Below are positions 17,227 through 25,789 of a stretch of 64,000 nt of DNA, one piece after another. Where the stretch lies: assembly GCA_027486895.1 (NCBI GenBank), contig JAIXOE010000057.1, positions 62,001 through 126,000 on the forward strand. The letters are read 5' to 3'. Under the pieces are notes generated by a model that saw only the letters and a list, made by a program, of their open reading frames with translations, was not told where the DNA came from and ran no database searches. Position numbers and translations under genes: made by a program. Source of the DNA: Sphingomonadales bacterium. GTDB lineage: Bacteria; Pseudomonadota; Alphaproteobacteria; Sphingomonadales; Sphingomonadaceae. The stretch's first letter is position 1. Every line of letters starts with the position of its first letter.

Positions 17227-18645
17227 ATGGAAGTGCGCTACGACATGCTAGTGAACGGTAAAATGATCGGCGGTAGCCGAACGGTTGATGTCGTTGATCC
17301 GGCGACCGAAGAAGTGTTTGCGGCCTGTGCCTGCGCGTCGCGTGAAGAGATTGAAGATGCTGTAACCGCTGCAGCGGTCGCGTTCCCAGCCTGGTCCGCG
17401 ACCTCGATCGATGAGCGCCGTGCTGTGCTCATTAAAATGGCTGAAGCCATTGAGGCGAACATCGAATCCATCGCCCGTACGCTGACTCGTGAACAAGGAA
17501 AACCAACGGCCGATGCACAAGGCGAGGTCGGCGGAGCCGCTTATTTTCTGCGTTATTATGCGGGGCTAGAAATCCCTGTAGAGTTGATTGAAGACAGCGA
17601 AACTCGGCGGATCGAACTACACCGCCGCCCGCTTGGTGTGGTTGCTGCGATCGTGCCGTGGAATTTTCCGGTTCTTACCGCCGTAAATAAGGTCGGTGCA
17701 GCGTTAATTACGGGTAACACCGTGGTCGTAAAGCCAGCTGCAACCACACCCCTGGCAACATTGCAGGTCGCAGCACTTTGGAGAGATATTGTTCCAGCGG
17801 GCGTTGTGAATATTGTCACCGATAAGAATGATCTCGGCGATGTGCTCACCAGTCATCCGATGGTACGTAAAGTCAGCTTCACGGGATCGACCAGTACAGG
17901 CATGAAGGTCATGTCGTCAGGCTCTGATACGCTCAAGCGAATGACATTGGAACTCGGCGGAAATGATTCCGGCATCGTTCTCGACGACTGTGATCCCGAT
18001 ACAGTCTCACAGCAACTATTCGATTCTGCCTTCATGAACAATGGTCAAGTCTGTATCGCGCTAAAGCGTTTGTATGTGCATGACAGCAAGTATGACGCCA
18101 TCTGCGCAAAACTCGCTGAAATTGCAAAAGCAGCTGTTGTCGGACCGGGCTCGCAGCAGGGCACACAGCTTGGTCCTGTGCAAAACCGTGTTCAATTCGA
18201 CAAGCTGAAGGCCCTGATCGAGGAAACGCGAGCCGAAGGAACCATAATCGCAGGGGGTGACAGCCCCGACGGTCAGGGGTACTTCATTAATCCCACAATC
18301 GTGCGTGATATTTCGGACAATGCGCGTCTGGTTACTGACGAACAATTTGGCCCAGTTTTGCCGGTCATGCGCTTCTCAGACGTCGATGACGTCGTCGCAC
18401 GCGCGAACGACAGTAGTTTTGGCCTTGGCAATTCGGTTTGGTCGTCGGACAGCGAAAAAGCCGGCGCAGTTGCTGCGCGGCTCGATTCCGGCACCGTGTG
18501 GATCAACAAACACGGAGACATCGGTCCTGATACTCCCTTCGCCGGAGCGAAAATGTCAGGCGTGGGTATCGAAATGGGGATGCATGGCTTGCTCGAATTT
18601 ACGCAGGCCAAAGTTATGAACTTTGCAAAAATGGCAAACGTTTAA
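17227..18645 (+). CDS. NAD(P)-dependent aldehyde dehydrogenase
   Basis: 472 residues of the ALDH superfamily, oxidising an aldehyde to an acid. Seen: PWNFPVL substrate/cofactor loop, GSTSTG, the general-base motif LELGGND, and the catalytic cysteine NNGQVC with Cys276. A clear GGAGAG ribosome site precedes the ATG. It follows the PQQ dehydrogenase by 26 bp and so presumably handles its aldehyde product; the acid could then be activated by the CoA ligase of the opposite operon. Convergent with the TetR gene with 4 bp between them, leaving no room for a stand-alone terminator. Confidence 0.92.
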   Translation: MEVRYDMLVNGKMIGGSRTVDVVDPATEEVFAACACASREEIEDAVTAAAVAFPAWSATSIDERRAVLIKMAEAIEANIESIARTLTREQGKPTADAQGEVGGAAYFLRYYAGLEIPVELIEDSETRRIELHRRPLGVVAAIVPWNFPVLTAVNKVGAALITGNTVVVKPAATTPLATLQVAALWRDIVPAGVVNIVTDKNDLGDVLTSHPMVRKVSFTGSTSTGMKVMSSGSDTLKRMTLELGGNDSGIVLDDCDPDTVSQQLFDSAFMNNGQVCIALKRLYVHDSKYDAICAKLAEIAKAAVVGPGSQQGTQLGPVQNRVQFDKLKALIEETRAEGTIIAGGDSPDGQGYFINPTIVRDISDNARLVTDEQFGPVLPVMRFSDVDDVVARANDSSFGLGNSVWSSDSEKAGAVAARLDSGTVWINKHGDIGPDTPFAGAKMSGVGIEMGMHGLLEFTQAKVMNFAKMANV

Positions 18646-18649
18646 CTGG

Positions 18650-19309
18650 CTAAGGTCCGTAAGGACTTTCGAGCCCAGCCAGCAACAATTCGGCATAGGT
18701 CTTGCCGATTTCTTCTGCGCTGACATCGCTTCGATCGGGCCGGAACCAGCGATGGGTCCACCCGACGATGCCTAATATACCATATGCAACGACACGAGAT
18801 GATCCCACTTTACGTAGGCTGTTATCGGCATAGCCCTCTTCTACGATTGAAATGACCGAATCAACGGTCTCGGCATTGATTTTGCGCATAGACTTTGACC
18901 ACTCAGTTCGTGCATCGCTCACATGGCTGAGATTCTCGCGAATATATATGTAGAACAGGGGGTAATTGTCTCCGTAGGAGGTCATCAATGTATTGACCAA
19001 GTCGCGCAGTTTGCGGCGAGGGCTGACGCCGCTTGATTCTATCTGTTTGATGAGCTCGAGGTTGCGTTCGACCACCGTGCGCACGAGTTGGTCAAACAAT
19101 TCCTCTTTTGATGAAAAGTAATAATACAGAGATGCTCGATCGATATCGAGTTCGGCTGCTACCGCACTCATGCTGGCGCCTTTAAAGCCCCGACGGTTAA
19201 AAACGCGAATTGAGGCTTCGGCAATCTCTTTTCGGCGCGCGTCATATGATGCGCTTGAATCGTCTTTTGCAAGTTTGCGGCGTTTCCCGATGTTACTCAC
19301 TGGTTTCAT
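18650..19309 (-). CDS. TetR/AcrR family transcriptional regulator
   Basis: 219 residues. An N-terminal helix-turn-helix spans roughly residues 27-72 (IAEASIRVFNRRGFKGASMSAVAAELDIDRASLYYYFSSKEELF), then an all-helical ligand-binding domain ending GWTHRWFRPDRSDVSAEEIGKTYAELLLAGL, a tail often seen in regulators of acyl-CoA and steroid catabolism. It is the only DNA-binding regulator inside the catabolic cluster and lies beside two of its operons, so it is the best candidate to bind the four TCAACA-N4-TGTTGA palindromes. An acyl-CoA inducer is likely for this subgroup but unproven. Confidence 0.9.
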   Translation of the reverse strand: MKPVSNIGKRRKLAKDDSSASYDARRKEIAEASIRVFNRRGFKGASMSAVAAELDIDRASLYYYFSSKEELFDQLVRTVVERNLELIKQIESSGVSPRRKLRDLVNTLMTSYGDNYPLFYIYIRENLSHVSDARTEWSKSMRKINAETVDSVISIVEEGYADNSLRKVGSSRVVAYGILGIVGWTHRWFRPDRSDVSAEEIGKTYAELLLAGLESPYGP

Positions 19310-19487
19310 AAATCGTCCCTAGTTTCCATTCTATACTCGCATATTCTAGCGCCGCCCCAACATCACGAATTTGTCAGGACGTTCGCCGCACTGCCACTAT
19401 TCCGGTGCCTTGCGCAATCAGCGATTCAGCCGATTCGATTGCCGCCGACAACTAGATTAAGGTGCTTGCACTAACATTGCAGCTTTT

Positions 19488-19503
19488 TCAACAATAGTGT
19501 TGA
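19488..19503. promoter_or_regulatory. Palindromic operator, copy 4 of TCAACA-N4-TGTTGA
   Basis: TCAACAATAGTGTTGA, a perfect 6-bp inverted repeat with 4-bp spacer, 80 bp before the first MaoC-like gene and in the gap shared with the TetR gene. A TTGCAC (from 19466) lies about 17 bp before its start, so the palindrome would cover a -10 region. The repeat matches copy 1 exactly in both arms. Confidence 0.6.
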
Positions 19504-19582
19504 CGAAAGTGATTGCTTGATACATCTTCAACCCAGACACGAATCTAATTTTGCTGCACAAGTGCAGAATAGGAGGCACCTG

Positions 19583-20023
19583 ATGAGTCGCACCGACGTG
19601 CTGAATTCCCCACTGGTTACGCGCGACACGCCTGTCGGGTACCAGCTTCAGAGCATTAAGAAGAAGGCCGTAATTCAGTTGATGGGCTCGCGTCTTTGGG
19701 GTCGATTTAATCCAAACCACTGGGATCCTGTTTACGCCGCCACAACGGGTCTTTCTGCACCGATCCAAACGGGAGAAATGTCCTCGGCCTATCTGGCCGA
19801 AATGTGTGTGAATCACTTCGGTGCTCAGATGTTCAGCAATGCCCGCATGGTTTGCAAATATGTGGCGTCTACGCTGGCTAATGAAGTAATCGTTACGCAT
19901 GGCGTAGTCAGAGAAAAGGCGGCCAAAGGAAATGGTTTCAGGTTCACGGTTGATATTTGGAGCGAGAACGAAGCGGGCGAAAAGAAAACCGTCGGCTGGG
20001 TGGAAGTCGATGTTGGTGTTTGA
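19583..20023 (+). CDS. MaoC-like single hot-dog protein (hydratase subunit)
   Basis: 146 residues from the ATG at 19583, which has an AGGAGG ribosome site; the frame runs on upstream but lacks a good start. It carries a hot-dog core with NPNHWDPVYAATTGLSAPIQTGEMSSAYLAEM, resembling the second half of FAS1-like/MaoC hydratases where His and Asp contribute to catalysis. Single-domain MaoC proteins of this kind pair with a second chain to form a 2-enoyl-CoA hydratase. The next gene encodes a candidate partner, as ChsH1 and ChsH2 do in steroid side-chain degradation. Confidence 0.78.
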   Translation: MSRTDVLNSPLVTRDTPVGYQLQSIKKKAVIQLMGSRLWGRFNPNHWDPVYAATTGLSAPIQTGEMSSAYLAEMCVNHFGAQMFSNARMVCKYVASTLANEVIVTHGVVREKAAKGNGFRFTVDIWSENEAGEKKTVGWVEVDVGV

Positions 20024-20043
20024 ATTAAGCAAGGGAACGAACG

Positions 20044-20580
20044 ATGCAATCCGAGACAATCCGAACTGACGCCCTTCGTCCGTTGAGCGATATACAAATA
20101 GAGCAGACGCGCGAATTCATTGATAGCCTTGAGCAAGGGTCTCAAACCTATTGGGATATGGTTGAGATTGGTGATGAGCTATCCCGAGATCTCCATATAA
20201 CGCCCGAGTTGGTGATCCTGTATGCTGACGCTGTGGAGGACTTCAATCCGTGGTATGAAGCATGGAAAATGAACACATGGCATATCAAAGGCGAGTCCCC
20301 CTTCGGCGGTGCTATTGTGCCGCCGGTTCTGGTTTCGCATTTCGTTTTGTCTGTGCAATTTGACCATAACAAACCGTTTGCGATAGGTTCCATCCACACA
20401 TTTCACGATTCCGAGATTCTAGCGCCCATTCCCGTTGGCGCGACCGTGAGGATCGCGACCCGGGCAACCGATAAATATGAAAAGCGCGGAAGGCGGTATG
20501 TAAGGCACGAAGTGAACGTCACTGACGTTGAAAACGGAACGCATTATTTTCGCGAAACGCGGGATATTCTGTCGCTATGA
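20044..20580 (+). CDS. MaoC / FAS1-like dehydratase-domain protein
   Basis: 178 residues of hot-dog fold. The segment ILYADAVEDFNPWYEAWKMN corresponds to the hydratase-2 motif (D-x-N-P-x-H) but has Tyr where the catalytic His would be, so activity may need the other subunit. PFGGAIVPPVLVSHF is the following core helix turn. Separated from the first MaoC gene by 20 bp and overlapping the DUF35 gene as ATGA. In ChsH2 this domain and DUF35 are fused; here they are separate genes. Confidence 0.8.
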   Translation: MQSETIRTDALRPLSDIQIEQTREFIDSLEQGSQTYWDMVEIGDELSRDLHITPELVILYADAVEDFNPWYEAWKMNTWHIKGESPFGGAIVPPVLVSHFVLSVQFDHNKPFAIGSIHTFHDSEILAPIPVGATVRIATRATDKYEKRGRRYVRHEVNVTDVENGTHYFRETRDILSL

Positions 20581-21023
20581 TGGCGCAACAACACGCAAGC
20601 ACTCCAATCGTGGAGGGCTTGTTCGAAATTGTCGCGGGAACTCCAAAACTGATCGGTTCGCAGTGCCATGGCTGCAACACGATTTACTTCCCGCAAGCAT
20701 TAAGTTGCCGAAACCCTAAATGCCGGGACAAATCGGTTGAGCAGACATTCTTGCCTCATTGCGGCACTCTTTATAGCTATACCGTGCAGAGATATCAGCC
20801 GCCACCTTTGTTTCGGATGGATCACTGGTCGCCATATGCTTTGGGCCTTGTCGATCTGGGTGATGGGTTACAAGTAATGGGCATGCTGACTGGCATAAAG
20901 TTAGACGAGATAGCCATCGGGATGGCACTCAAACTTGTAGTGGAGCCGCTATATTCTGATGCCGAAATCGGTGAAAAACTGACGTACAAATTTGCGCCAG
21001 CGGAGAGGGCAGGGGCAGCATGA
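20577..21023 (+). CDS. DUF35 / OB-fold zinc-ribbon protein
   Basis: 148 residues: a rubredoxin-like zinc ribbon with Cys30, Cys33, Cys44 and Cys49 (CHGC...CRNPKC) followed by an OB-fold strand set (GTLYSYTVQRYQPPPLF, YALGLVDLGDGLQVMGML). DUF35 proteins bind and activate thiolase-fold partners; in the ChsH2-Ltp2 system the DUF35 part docks the aldolase. Both neighbours overlap it by ATGA, so the three proteins are likely made in fixed ratio and assembled together. Starts with two Met codons, either of which is usable. Confidence 0.88.
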   Translation: MMAQQHASTPIVEGLFEIVAGTPKLIGSQCHGCNTIYFPQALSCRNPKCRDKSVEQTFLPHCGTLYSYTVQRYQPPPLFRMDHWSPYALGLVDLGDGLQVMGMLTGIKLDEIAIGMALKLVVEPLYSDAEIGEKLTYKFAPAERAGAA

Positions 21024-22213
21024 CAAGGTCAGTTTACGTGCTAGGCGCAGGGGCACATCCGTGGGGGAAATGGCCAGATAAGCCGCAGCTTCAACTCGCA
21101 CATGAAGCCATGAATTTGGCGCTTGAAGATGCTTCATTAGCTTGGCCCGAGATTCAAGGGCTTGTTGCCGCAAGCTCTCGGTTTGAGGGAGGCATGGGCT
21201 GGGGGCTTCACGCGAATGAAGTTGTTCAGTCGGTGGCTGAACAAGGTATTCCATGCATTAATGTTGGTGGTGCGTGTGCTGCCGGAGCAGTGGCATTTCA
21301 AACTGCATATGCGTTGATTGCGAGTGGGCAGCATGACGTTGTTGCGGTTTTGGGTGCTGAACGAATGCCTAAGGGCTTTATCCCGCGGCCACCCGGTAGT
21401 CCTGATGATATTAGCGACAGCGATTATCTGCGTTGGGTGGCTATGGGGGCAACAAACCCAGCCTACTGGGCTATCGAAGCCAATAGACGTAAATTTGATT
21501 TTGGGACCAGCGATGAGACCTTAGCTCGGGCTGCGGTCATGATGCGAAAGAACGCGAGTGGCAACCGTCTCGCACGCTTTCGCGCAGCCACTAGCATCGA
21601 AGAAGTCCTGGCATCACCAATGGTTGCCGATCCGCTGCATCTTCTTGAAATTTGTCCAGTGAGTGACGGCGCCGCAGCAGTCATTTTGGGGACGCAAGAG
21701 TATACTAGGAAAACTGGGCGCAAGCAAGTGGAGGTTGCGGGCTGTGCAATCGCTACCGGCGATTTTGGTGACCCGGCACGTCGTATTCCGACGGTATCGA
21801 CGAACGTTTTACCTAATGTTTCTCACACCAGTGAGGTTGTAAATGCCGTCAATCGCGCATGTGAAATGGCAGGAATTGGACCAGAGGACGTTGATGTATT
21901 AGAAATGGCAGACAATACAGTCTGGCACTTGCTATCCTGGCCCGAGCTTTTTGGTTTTTATGAACCCGGACAAGGCGACTGGATGCTCGACAATGGCAAG
22001 CTTGAAATCGGTGGCCAGTTGTCCGTGAACCCTAGCGGCGGCTTTTTGTCTTTTGGCGAAGCAACGACTGCGCAGGCGGTTCTTCAGATATGCGAACTTA
22101 CGTGGCAACTCCGCGGAGAGGCAGAAGGGCACCAAGTCCCTAATGCGACGATAGGTATGTCAGCTGTATTAGGGCTCGGCGCGAATGGTGGGTCGGTTAT
22201 TCTGAAAACCTGA
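21020..22213 (+). CDS. Thiolase-fold protein, Ltp2-like aldolase candidate
   Basis: 397 residues of the SCP-x-type thiolase family. The nucleophile Cys86 is present in GGACAAG. The usual catalytic His motif (G-H-P) reads FGEA, with Glu347 in the His position, and the second active Cys is absent (GLGANGG). Those losses argue against ordinary thiolysis and for the retro-aldol role known for Ltp2, which cleaves a 3-hydroxyacyl-CoA to a ketone or aldehyde plus acetyl- or propionyl-CoA. Coupled by ATGA to the DUF35 gene. If so, its ketone product is a natural substrate for one of the Baeyer-Villiger enzymes. Confidence 0.85.
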   Translation: MTRSVYVLGAGAHPWGKWPDKPQLQLAHEAMNLALEDASLAWPEIQGLVAASSRFEGGMGWGLHANEVVQSVAEQGIPCINVGGACAAGAVAFQTAYALIASGQHDVVAVLGAERMPKGFIPRPPGSPDDISDSDYLRWVAMGATNPAYWAIEANRRKFDFGTSDETLARAAVMMRKNASGNRLARFRAATSIEEVLASPMVADPLHLLEICPVSDGAAAVILGTQEYTRKTGRKQVEVAGCAIATGDFGDPARRIPTVSTNVLPNVSHTSEVVNAVNRACEMAGIGPEDVDVLEMADNTVWHLLSWPELFGFYEPGQGDWMLDNGKLEIGGQLSVNPSGGFLSFGEATTAQAVLQICELTWQLRGEAEGHQVPNATIGMSAVLGLGANGGSVILKT

Positions 22214-22264
22214 GACACTGTATCGAAGAGACTGGTGCAGTTTCCGACATTTCTCCGTGCGGAT

Positions 22265-23413
22265 TTAGCGCCAACGTAACATTGATCGATTGAGCGAGGT
22301 GACTGACCGAACGCCCATCAACTTCATATCGCGTTCGATTTCGTCACGCAGTTTGCCCACTATGCGTCGCACGCCAGGTTCACCTGCGGCAGCCAACGCA
22401 TACAGATATAATCGTCCGCCGGAACAAGCTGTCGCGCCAGCGGCGAGCGCTTTCAGGACATGGCTTCCGCGTTGCACACCGCCATCGCAGATGATGTCGA
22501 TTTTGCCGCCAACGGCGTCGGCGATTTCGGCGATCTGGTCAAAAGGCGAACGCGAGCCATCCAATTGCCGACCGCCATGGTTGGAAACCATGATCGCGGT
22601 CGCCCCAATATCAACGGCGCGTTTCGCATCGTCTACGGACATGATGCCTTTCAGGCAAAACTGACCGCTCCAATCCGACCTTACCTTTTCGGCCATTTTC
22701 CAGTCCATTGACGTATCAAGCATCGTGTTGAAATATTCCGCGACAGACACCGCGACATTGGTGCCAGCATCGACATGAGTCTGCAAATTGGGAAGCGCGA
22801 ATTTCTCGCGAAAGATATAATTCAGCGCCCACATCGGGTGGATGGCATAGCTTAATACGGAGGCGGGCGTAAAACGCGGTGGAGAGGTAAACCCGCTGCG
22901 CAGGCAACGTTCGCGGTTGCCCGAAACGATGGTATCAACGGTCAGCGCAATCGCATCGAACTTCGCGGCCTTGCAGCGTTCGATCATCGATGCGTTCAGC
23001 CCTTTGTCTTTGTGGATGTAGAGCTGGAATAACTTCGGTGAAGTGATGGTCTCGCCGACTTCTTCAATGCTTACGGTCGCAAGTGAAGATATGCCAAACC
23101 ATGTGTTAAATTCCTGCGCTGTCGCAGCAACGGCACGCTCACCCTGCCAATGAAAAAGGCGCTGCAATGCCGTGGGTGACAACATGAGCGGCATCGAAAT
23201 TCGTTTTCCCATGACCGTTGCACCCATGTCGATTTCAGACACGCCAGCAAGAACGTTCGGGACGAGGTCGCAACTGTCAAAAGCATTTGTGTTGCGATCC
23301 TTTGTGCGCTCGTCATCTGCTGCCCCGTCGATATAATTGAATATCGGCGACGGAAGCCGCCGCTTTGCCAACAGCCTGAAGTCATTGACGTTATGGCAAT
23401 CTGATAAACGCAT
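22265..23413 (-). CDS. FMN-dependent alpha-hydroxy-acid dehydrogenase
   Basis: 382 residues of the lactate dehydrogenase/glycolate oxidase TIM-barrel family, oxidising a 2-hydroxy acid to a 2-keto acid with FMN and usually passing electrons to the quinone pool. Seen: FNYIDGAADDERT near the start, the active-site motif SNHGGRQLDG containing the catalytic His and substrate-binding Arg, and DGGVQRGSHVLKALAAGA for phosphate binding. It is convergent with the aldolase gene and has its own upstream region without a TCAACA palindrome, so it may not belong to the regulon. Confidence 0.9.
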   Translation of the reverse strand: MRLSDCHNVNDFRLLAKRRLPSPIFNYIDGAADDERTKDRNTNAFDSCDLVPNVLAGVSEIDMGATVMGKRISMPLMLSPTALQRLFHWQGERAVAATAQEFNTWFGISSLATVSIEEVGETITSPKLFQLYIHKDKGLNASMIERCKAAKFDAIALTVDTIVSGNRERCLRSGFTSPPRFTPASVLSYAIHPMWALNYIFREKFALPNLQTHVDAGTNVAVSVAEYFNTMLDTSMDWKMAEKVRSDWSGQFCLKGIMSVDDAKRAVDIGATAIMVSNHGGRQLDGSRSPFDQIAEIADAVGGKIDIICDGGVQRGSHVLKALAAGATACSGGRLYLYALAAAGEPGVRRIVGKLRDEIERDMKLMGVRSVTSLNRSMLRWR

Positions 23414-23627
23414 TTGAGAGCTATGGCAGGGCTCGTTTGTAATTGCACTTGTTAAATTGCGCGTGCATCGGTCTCGCTAGCGCATTGCAGTGGAACTATC
23501 TTATATCTCGGTTCTATAGAAGTTAGGACTGCGCAAGATGACTTAATTTCATTCACGATAGCTGACCAAAATAATTTGCCTTAGCTCCTTATAATCGCAA
23601 TAGAACATCAAAGATTTGGAGGGCAAA

Positions 23628-25565
23628 ATGTCGGAAATCTATCCTGTTTCGGATGAATGGAAGAAAAAGGCTTTCATTACGTCGGAGCGTTATGACGCTG
23701 CTTATGCCCAATCTATCAGTGACCCGGATACATTCTGGCGAGAGGAGGCCAAGCGCCTCGACTGGATGATGCCATTCACCAAAGTGAAGAACACAAGCTT
23801 CAACGAGACCGATTTCGGTATCAAATGGTTCGAAGATGGTGCGTTGAATGTATCTGTAAACTGCATTGATCGCCATTTGCCAGACCGCAAAGACGATATT
23901 GCGATCATTTGGGAAGGTGATGATCCCTCGCAGCAGCGGCGGATTAGTTTCGGCGAATTGCACGCCGAAGTTTGCCTGATGGCCAACGCCTTAAAAGAAT
24001 TGGGCGCACGCAAGGGCGACCGCATCACAATCTACATGCCGATGATCCCCGAAGCGGCAATGGCAATGCTTGCGTGTACGCGCATCGGGGCCATCCACTC
24101 GATCGTTTTTGGCGGCTTCTCTCCCGATGCGCTTGCTGGGCGTATTCAAGATTGTGATTCTAACATTGTCATCACGGCTGACGCTGGCATGCGTGGCGGC
24201 AAGCTGGTTCCGCTTAAGCAGAATGTTGATGAGGCGCTGACACATTGCACGTCGGTCAAGGCATGCCTTGTCGTCCGCCATGTCGGAAACGACATTGAAA
24301 TGCAGGGCGACCGGGATGCTTGGTATCACGAGGCGCGCACAAAAGTCCCCAGCGATTGCGAACCAGAAGTGATGGGCGCAGAAGATCCGCTTTTTATTCT
24401 GTACACGTCGGGCTCAACGGGAGAGCCAAAGGGCGTGCTGCACACGACTGGCGGATATCTGGTGTGGGCAGCGATGACTCACCATTATGTGTTCAACTAT
24501 ACGCCGGGCGAGGTCTATTGGTGTGCCGCCGACATTGGCTGGGTCACTGGCCATAGCTATGTTGTTTATGGGCCGCTTGCAAACGGCGCGACAACCGTCA
24601 TGTTTGAAGGCGTCCCAAATTATCCCGACCATAGCCGCTTCTGGCAAATCGTTGACCGGCACCAAGTCAATATTTTCTACGGCGCGCCTACCGCGTTGCG
24701 TTCGCTGATGCGCGAAGGCGATGAGTGGGTGAAGAAAACGTCGCGCAGCTCGCTCCATCTGCTTGGGTCGGTCGGCGAGCCTATCAATCCCGAGGCATGG
24801 GAATGGTATTACCATGTGGTCGGCGAGGGACGCTGCCCCATTGTGGATACTTATTGGCAGACCGAGACAGGCGCGACGATGATGACGCCTTTGCCGGGTG
24901 CCCATGCGCTTAAGCCCGGTGCAGCGTCGAAGCCAATGTTCGGCGTGCAGCCAGCGATTGTCGACGCAGACGGCAAAGTGCTTGATGGCGAGACCGATGG
25001 TAATCTGTGCATGACCGATAGCTGGCCGGGGCAGATGCGCACCGTGTGGGGCGATCATGAGCGGTTTTTCCAAACCTATTTCACAACCTATCCCGGCAAA
25101 TATTTCACGGGCGATGGCTGCCGACGTGACGAAGATGGCTATTATTGGATTACGGGCCGGGTCGACGACGTAATTAATGTATCAGGTCACCGAATGGGTA
25201 CCGCTGAGGTCGAAAGCGCGCTCGTTGCCCATGCAAAAGTTGCTGAGGCAGCAGTTGTCGGCTTCCCACACGATATCAAGGGGCAGGGCATTTACGCTTA
25301 TGTCACTTTGAATGCGAATGAAGCGGAAACGCCTGAAGTTCGGGCAGAGCTTGTCAAATGGGTTCGCCATGAAATTGGTCCCATTGCCACGCCCGACGTC
25401 ATCCATTTTGCGCCGGGCCTGCCCAAGACTCGGTCTGGCAAAATCATGCGCCGGATATTACGCAAGATTGCCGAGGGCGATGTGTCGAACCTGGGTGACA
25501 TATCTACACTGGCCGATCCGTCGGTCGTTGCAACTCTGGTGGGTTCACGTTCCGTCCTCACATGA
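23628..25565 (+). CDS. acsA: Acetyl-CoA synthetase
   Basis: Makes acetyl-CoA from acetate, ATP and CoA. 645 residues, the normal Acs size. Seen: [20 protein letters not shown] phosphate loop, [15 protein letters not shown]-type region ([16 protein letters not shown] here), DTYWQTETG, and the C-terminal [13 protein letters not shown] with the lysine that is the usual acetylation switch. The start at 23628 follows TTGGAGGG; a TTG four codons earlier is in frame but overlaps the ribosome site. Marks the left side of the accessory island. It could absorb acetate released by ester hydrolysis in the catabolic cluster. Confidence 0.95.
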   Translation: MSEIYPVSDEWKKKAFITSERYDAAYAQSISDPDTFWREEAKRLDWMMPFTKVKNTSFNETDFGIKWFEDGALNVSVNCIDRHLPDRKDDIAIIWEGDDPSQQRRISFGELHAEVCLMANALKELGARKGDRITIYMPMIPEAAMAMLACTRIGAIHSIVFGGFSPDALAGRIQDCDSNIVITADAGMRGGKLVPLKQNVDEALTHCTSVKACLVVRHVGNDIEMQGDRDAWYHEARTKVPSDCEPEVMGAEDPLFILYTSGSTGEPKGVLHTTGGYLVWAAMTHHYVFNYTPGEVYWCAADIGWVTGHSYVVYGPLANGATTVMFEGVPNYPDHSRFWQIVDRHQVNIFYGAPTALRSLMREGDEWVKKTSRSSLHLLGSVGEPINPEAWEWYYHVVGEGRCPIVDTYWQTETGATMMTPLPGAHALKPGAASKPMFGVQPAIVDADGKVLDGETDGNLCMTDSWPGQMRTVWGDHERFFQTYFTTYPGKYFTGDGCRRDEDGYYWITGRVDDVINVSGHRMGTAEVESALVAHAKVAEAAVVGFPHDIKGQGIYAYVTLNANEAETPEVRAELVKWVRHEIGPIATPDVIHFAPGLPKTRSGKIMRRILRKIAEGDVSNLGDISTLADPSVVATLVGSRSVLT

Positions 25566-25774
25566 CGGGCACCATAGCAAATCTTGGCAGTCTGCGGCCA
25601 TTTATTGCGCCGGTTTTTTTGGAAGCTGCAGGCCCATTGAGAGATGCGGCTTTGCTTGATCGCGTCTTTAAACAAACAAAGGAAATCGCTCGACGCAATA
25701 CCGCGAGCACCGCCCGAAGAATGATATTCGAAAGTGCCGTAGATCAGTTCGATGGACATTTTTTCCAGGCATAA
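25562..25774 (+). CDS. Small unidentified ORF at island edge
   Basis: 70 codons starting with an ATG that overlaps the acsA stop as ATGA. The peptide has an amphipathic helical look ([27 protein letters not shown]) but I do not recognise it. It is in the same reading frame as the following large ORF, separated by a single TAA at 25772 and five codons. It is therefore either the start of a gene broken by a stop codon or junction sequence left by a deletion. No ribosome site is evident. Confidence 0.3.
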   Translation: MTGTIANLGSLRPFIAPVFLEAAGPLRDAALLDRVFKQTKEIARRNTASTARRMIFESAVDQFDGHFFQA

Positions 25775-25789
25775 GCGTATCGAGAAAAG

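Noticed and set aside
19457-20059. 200-codon minus-strand ORF
   Set aside because: Antisense to the first MaoC-like gene, which has an AGGAGG site and recognisable hot-dog sequence.
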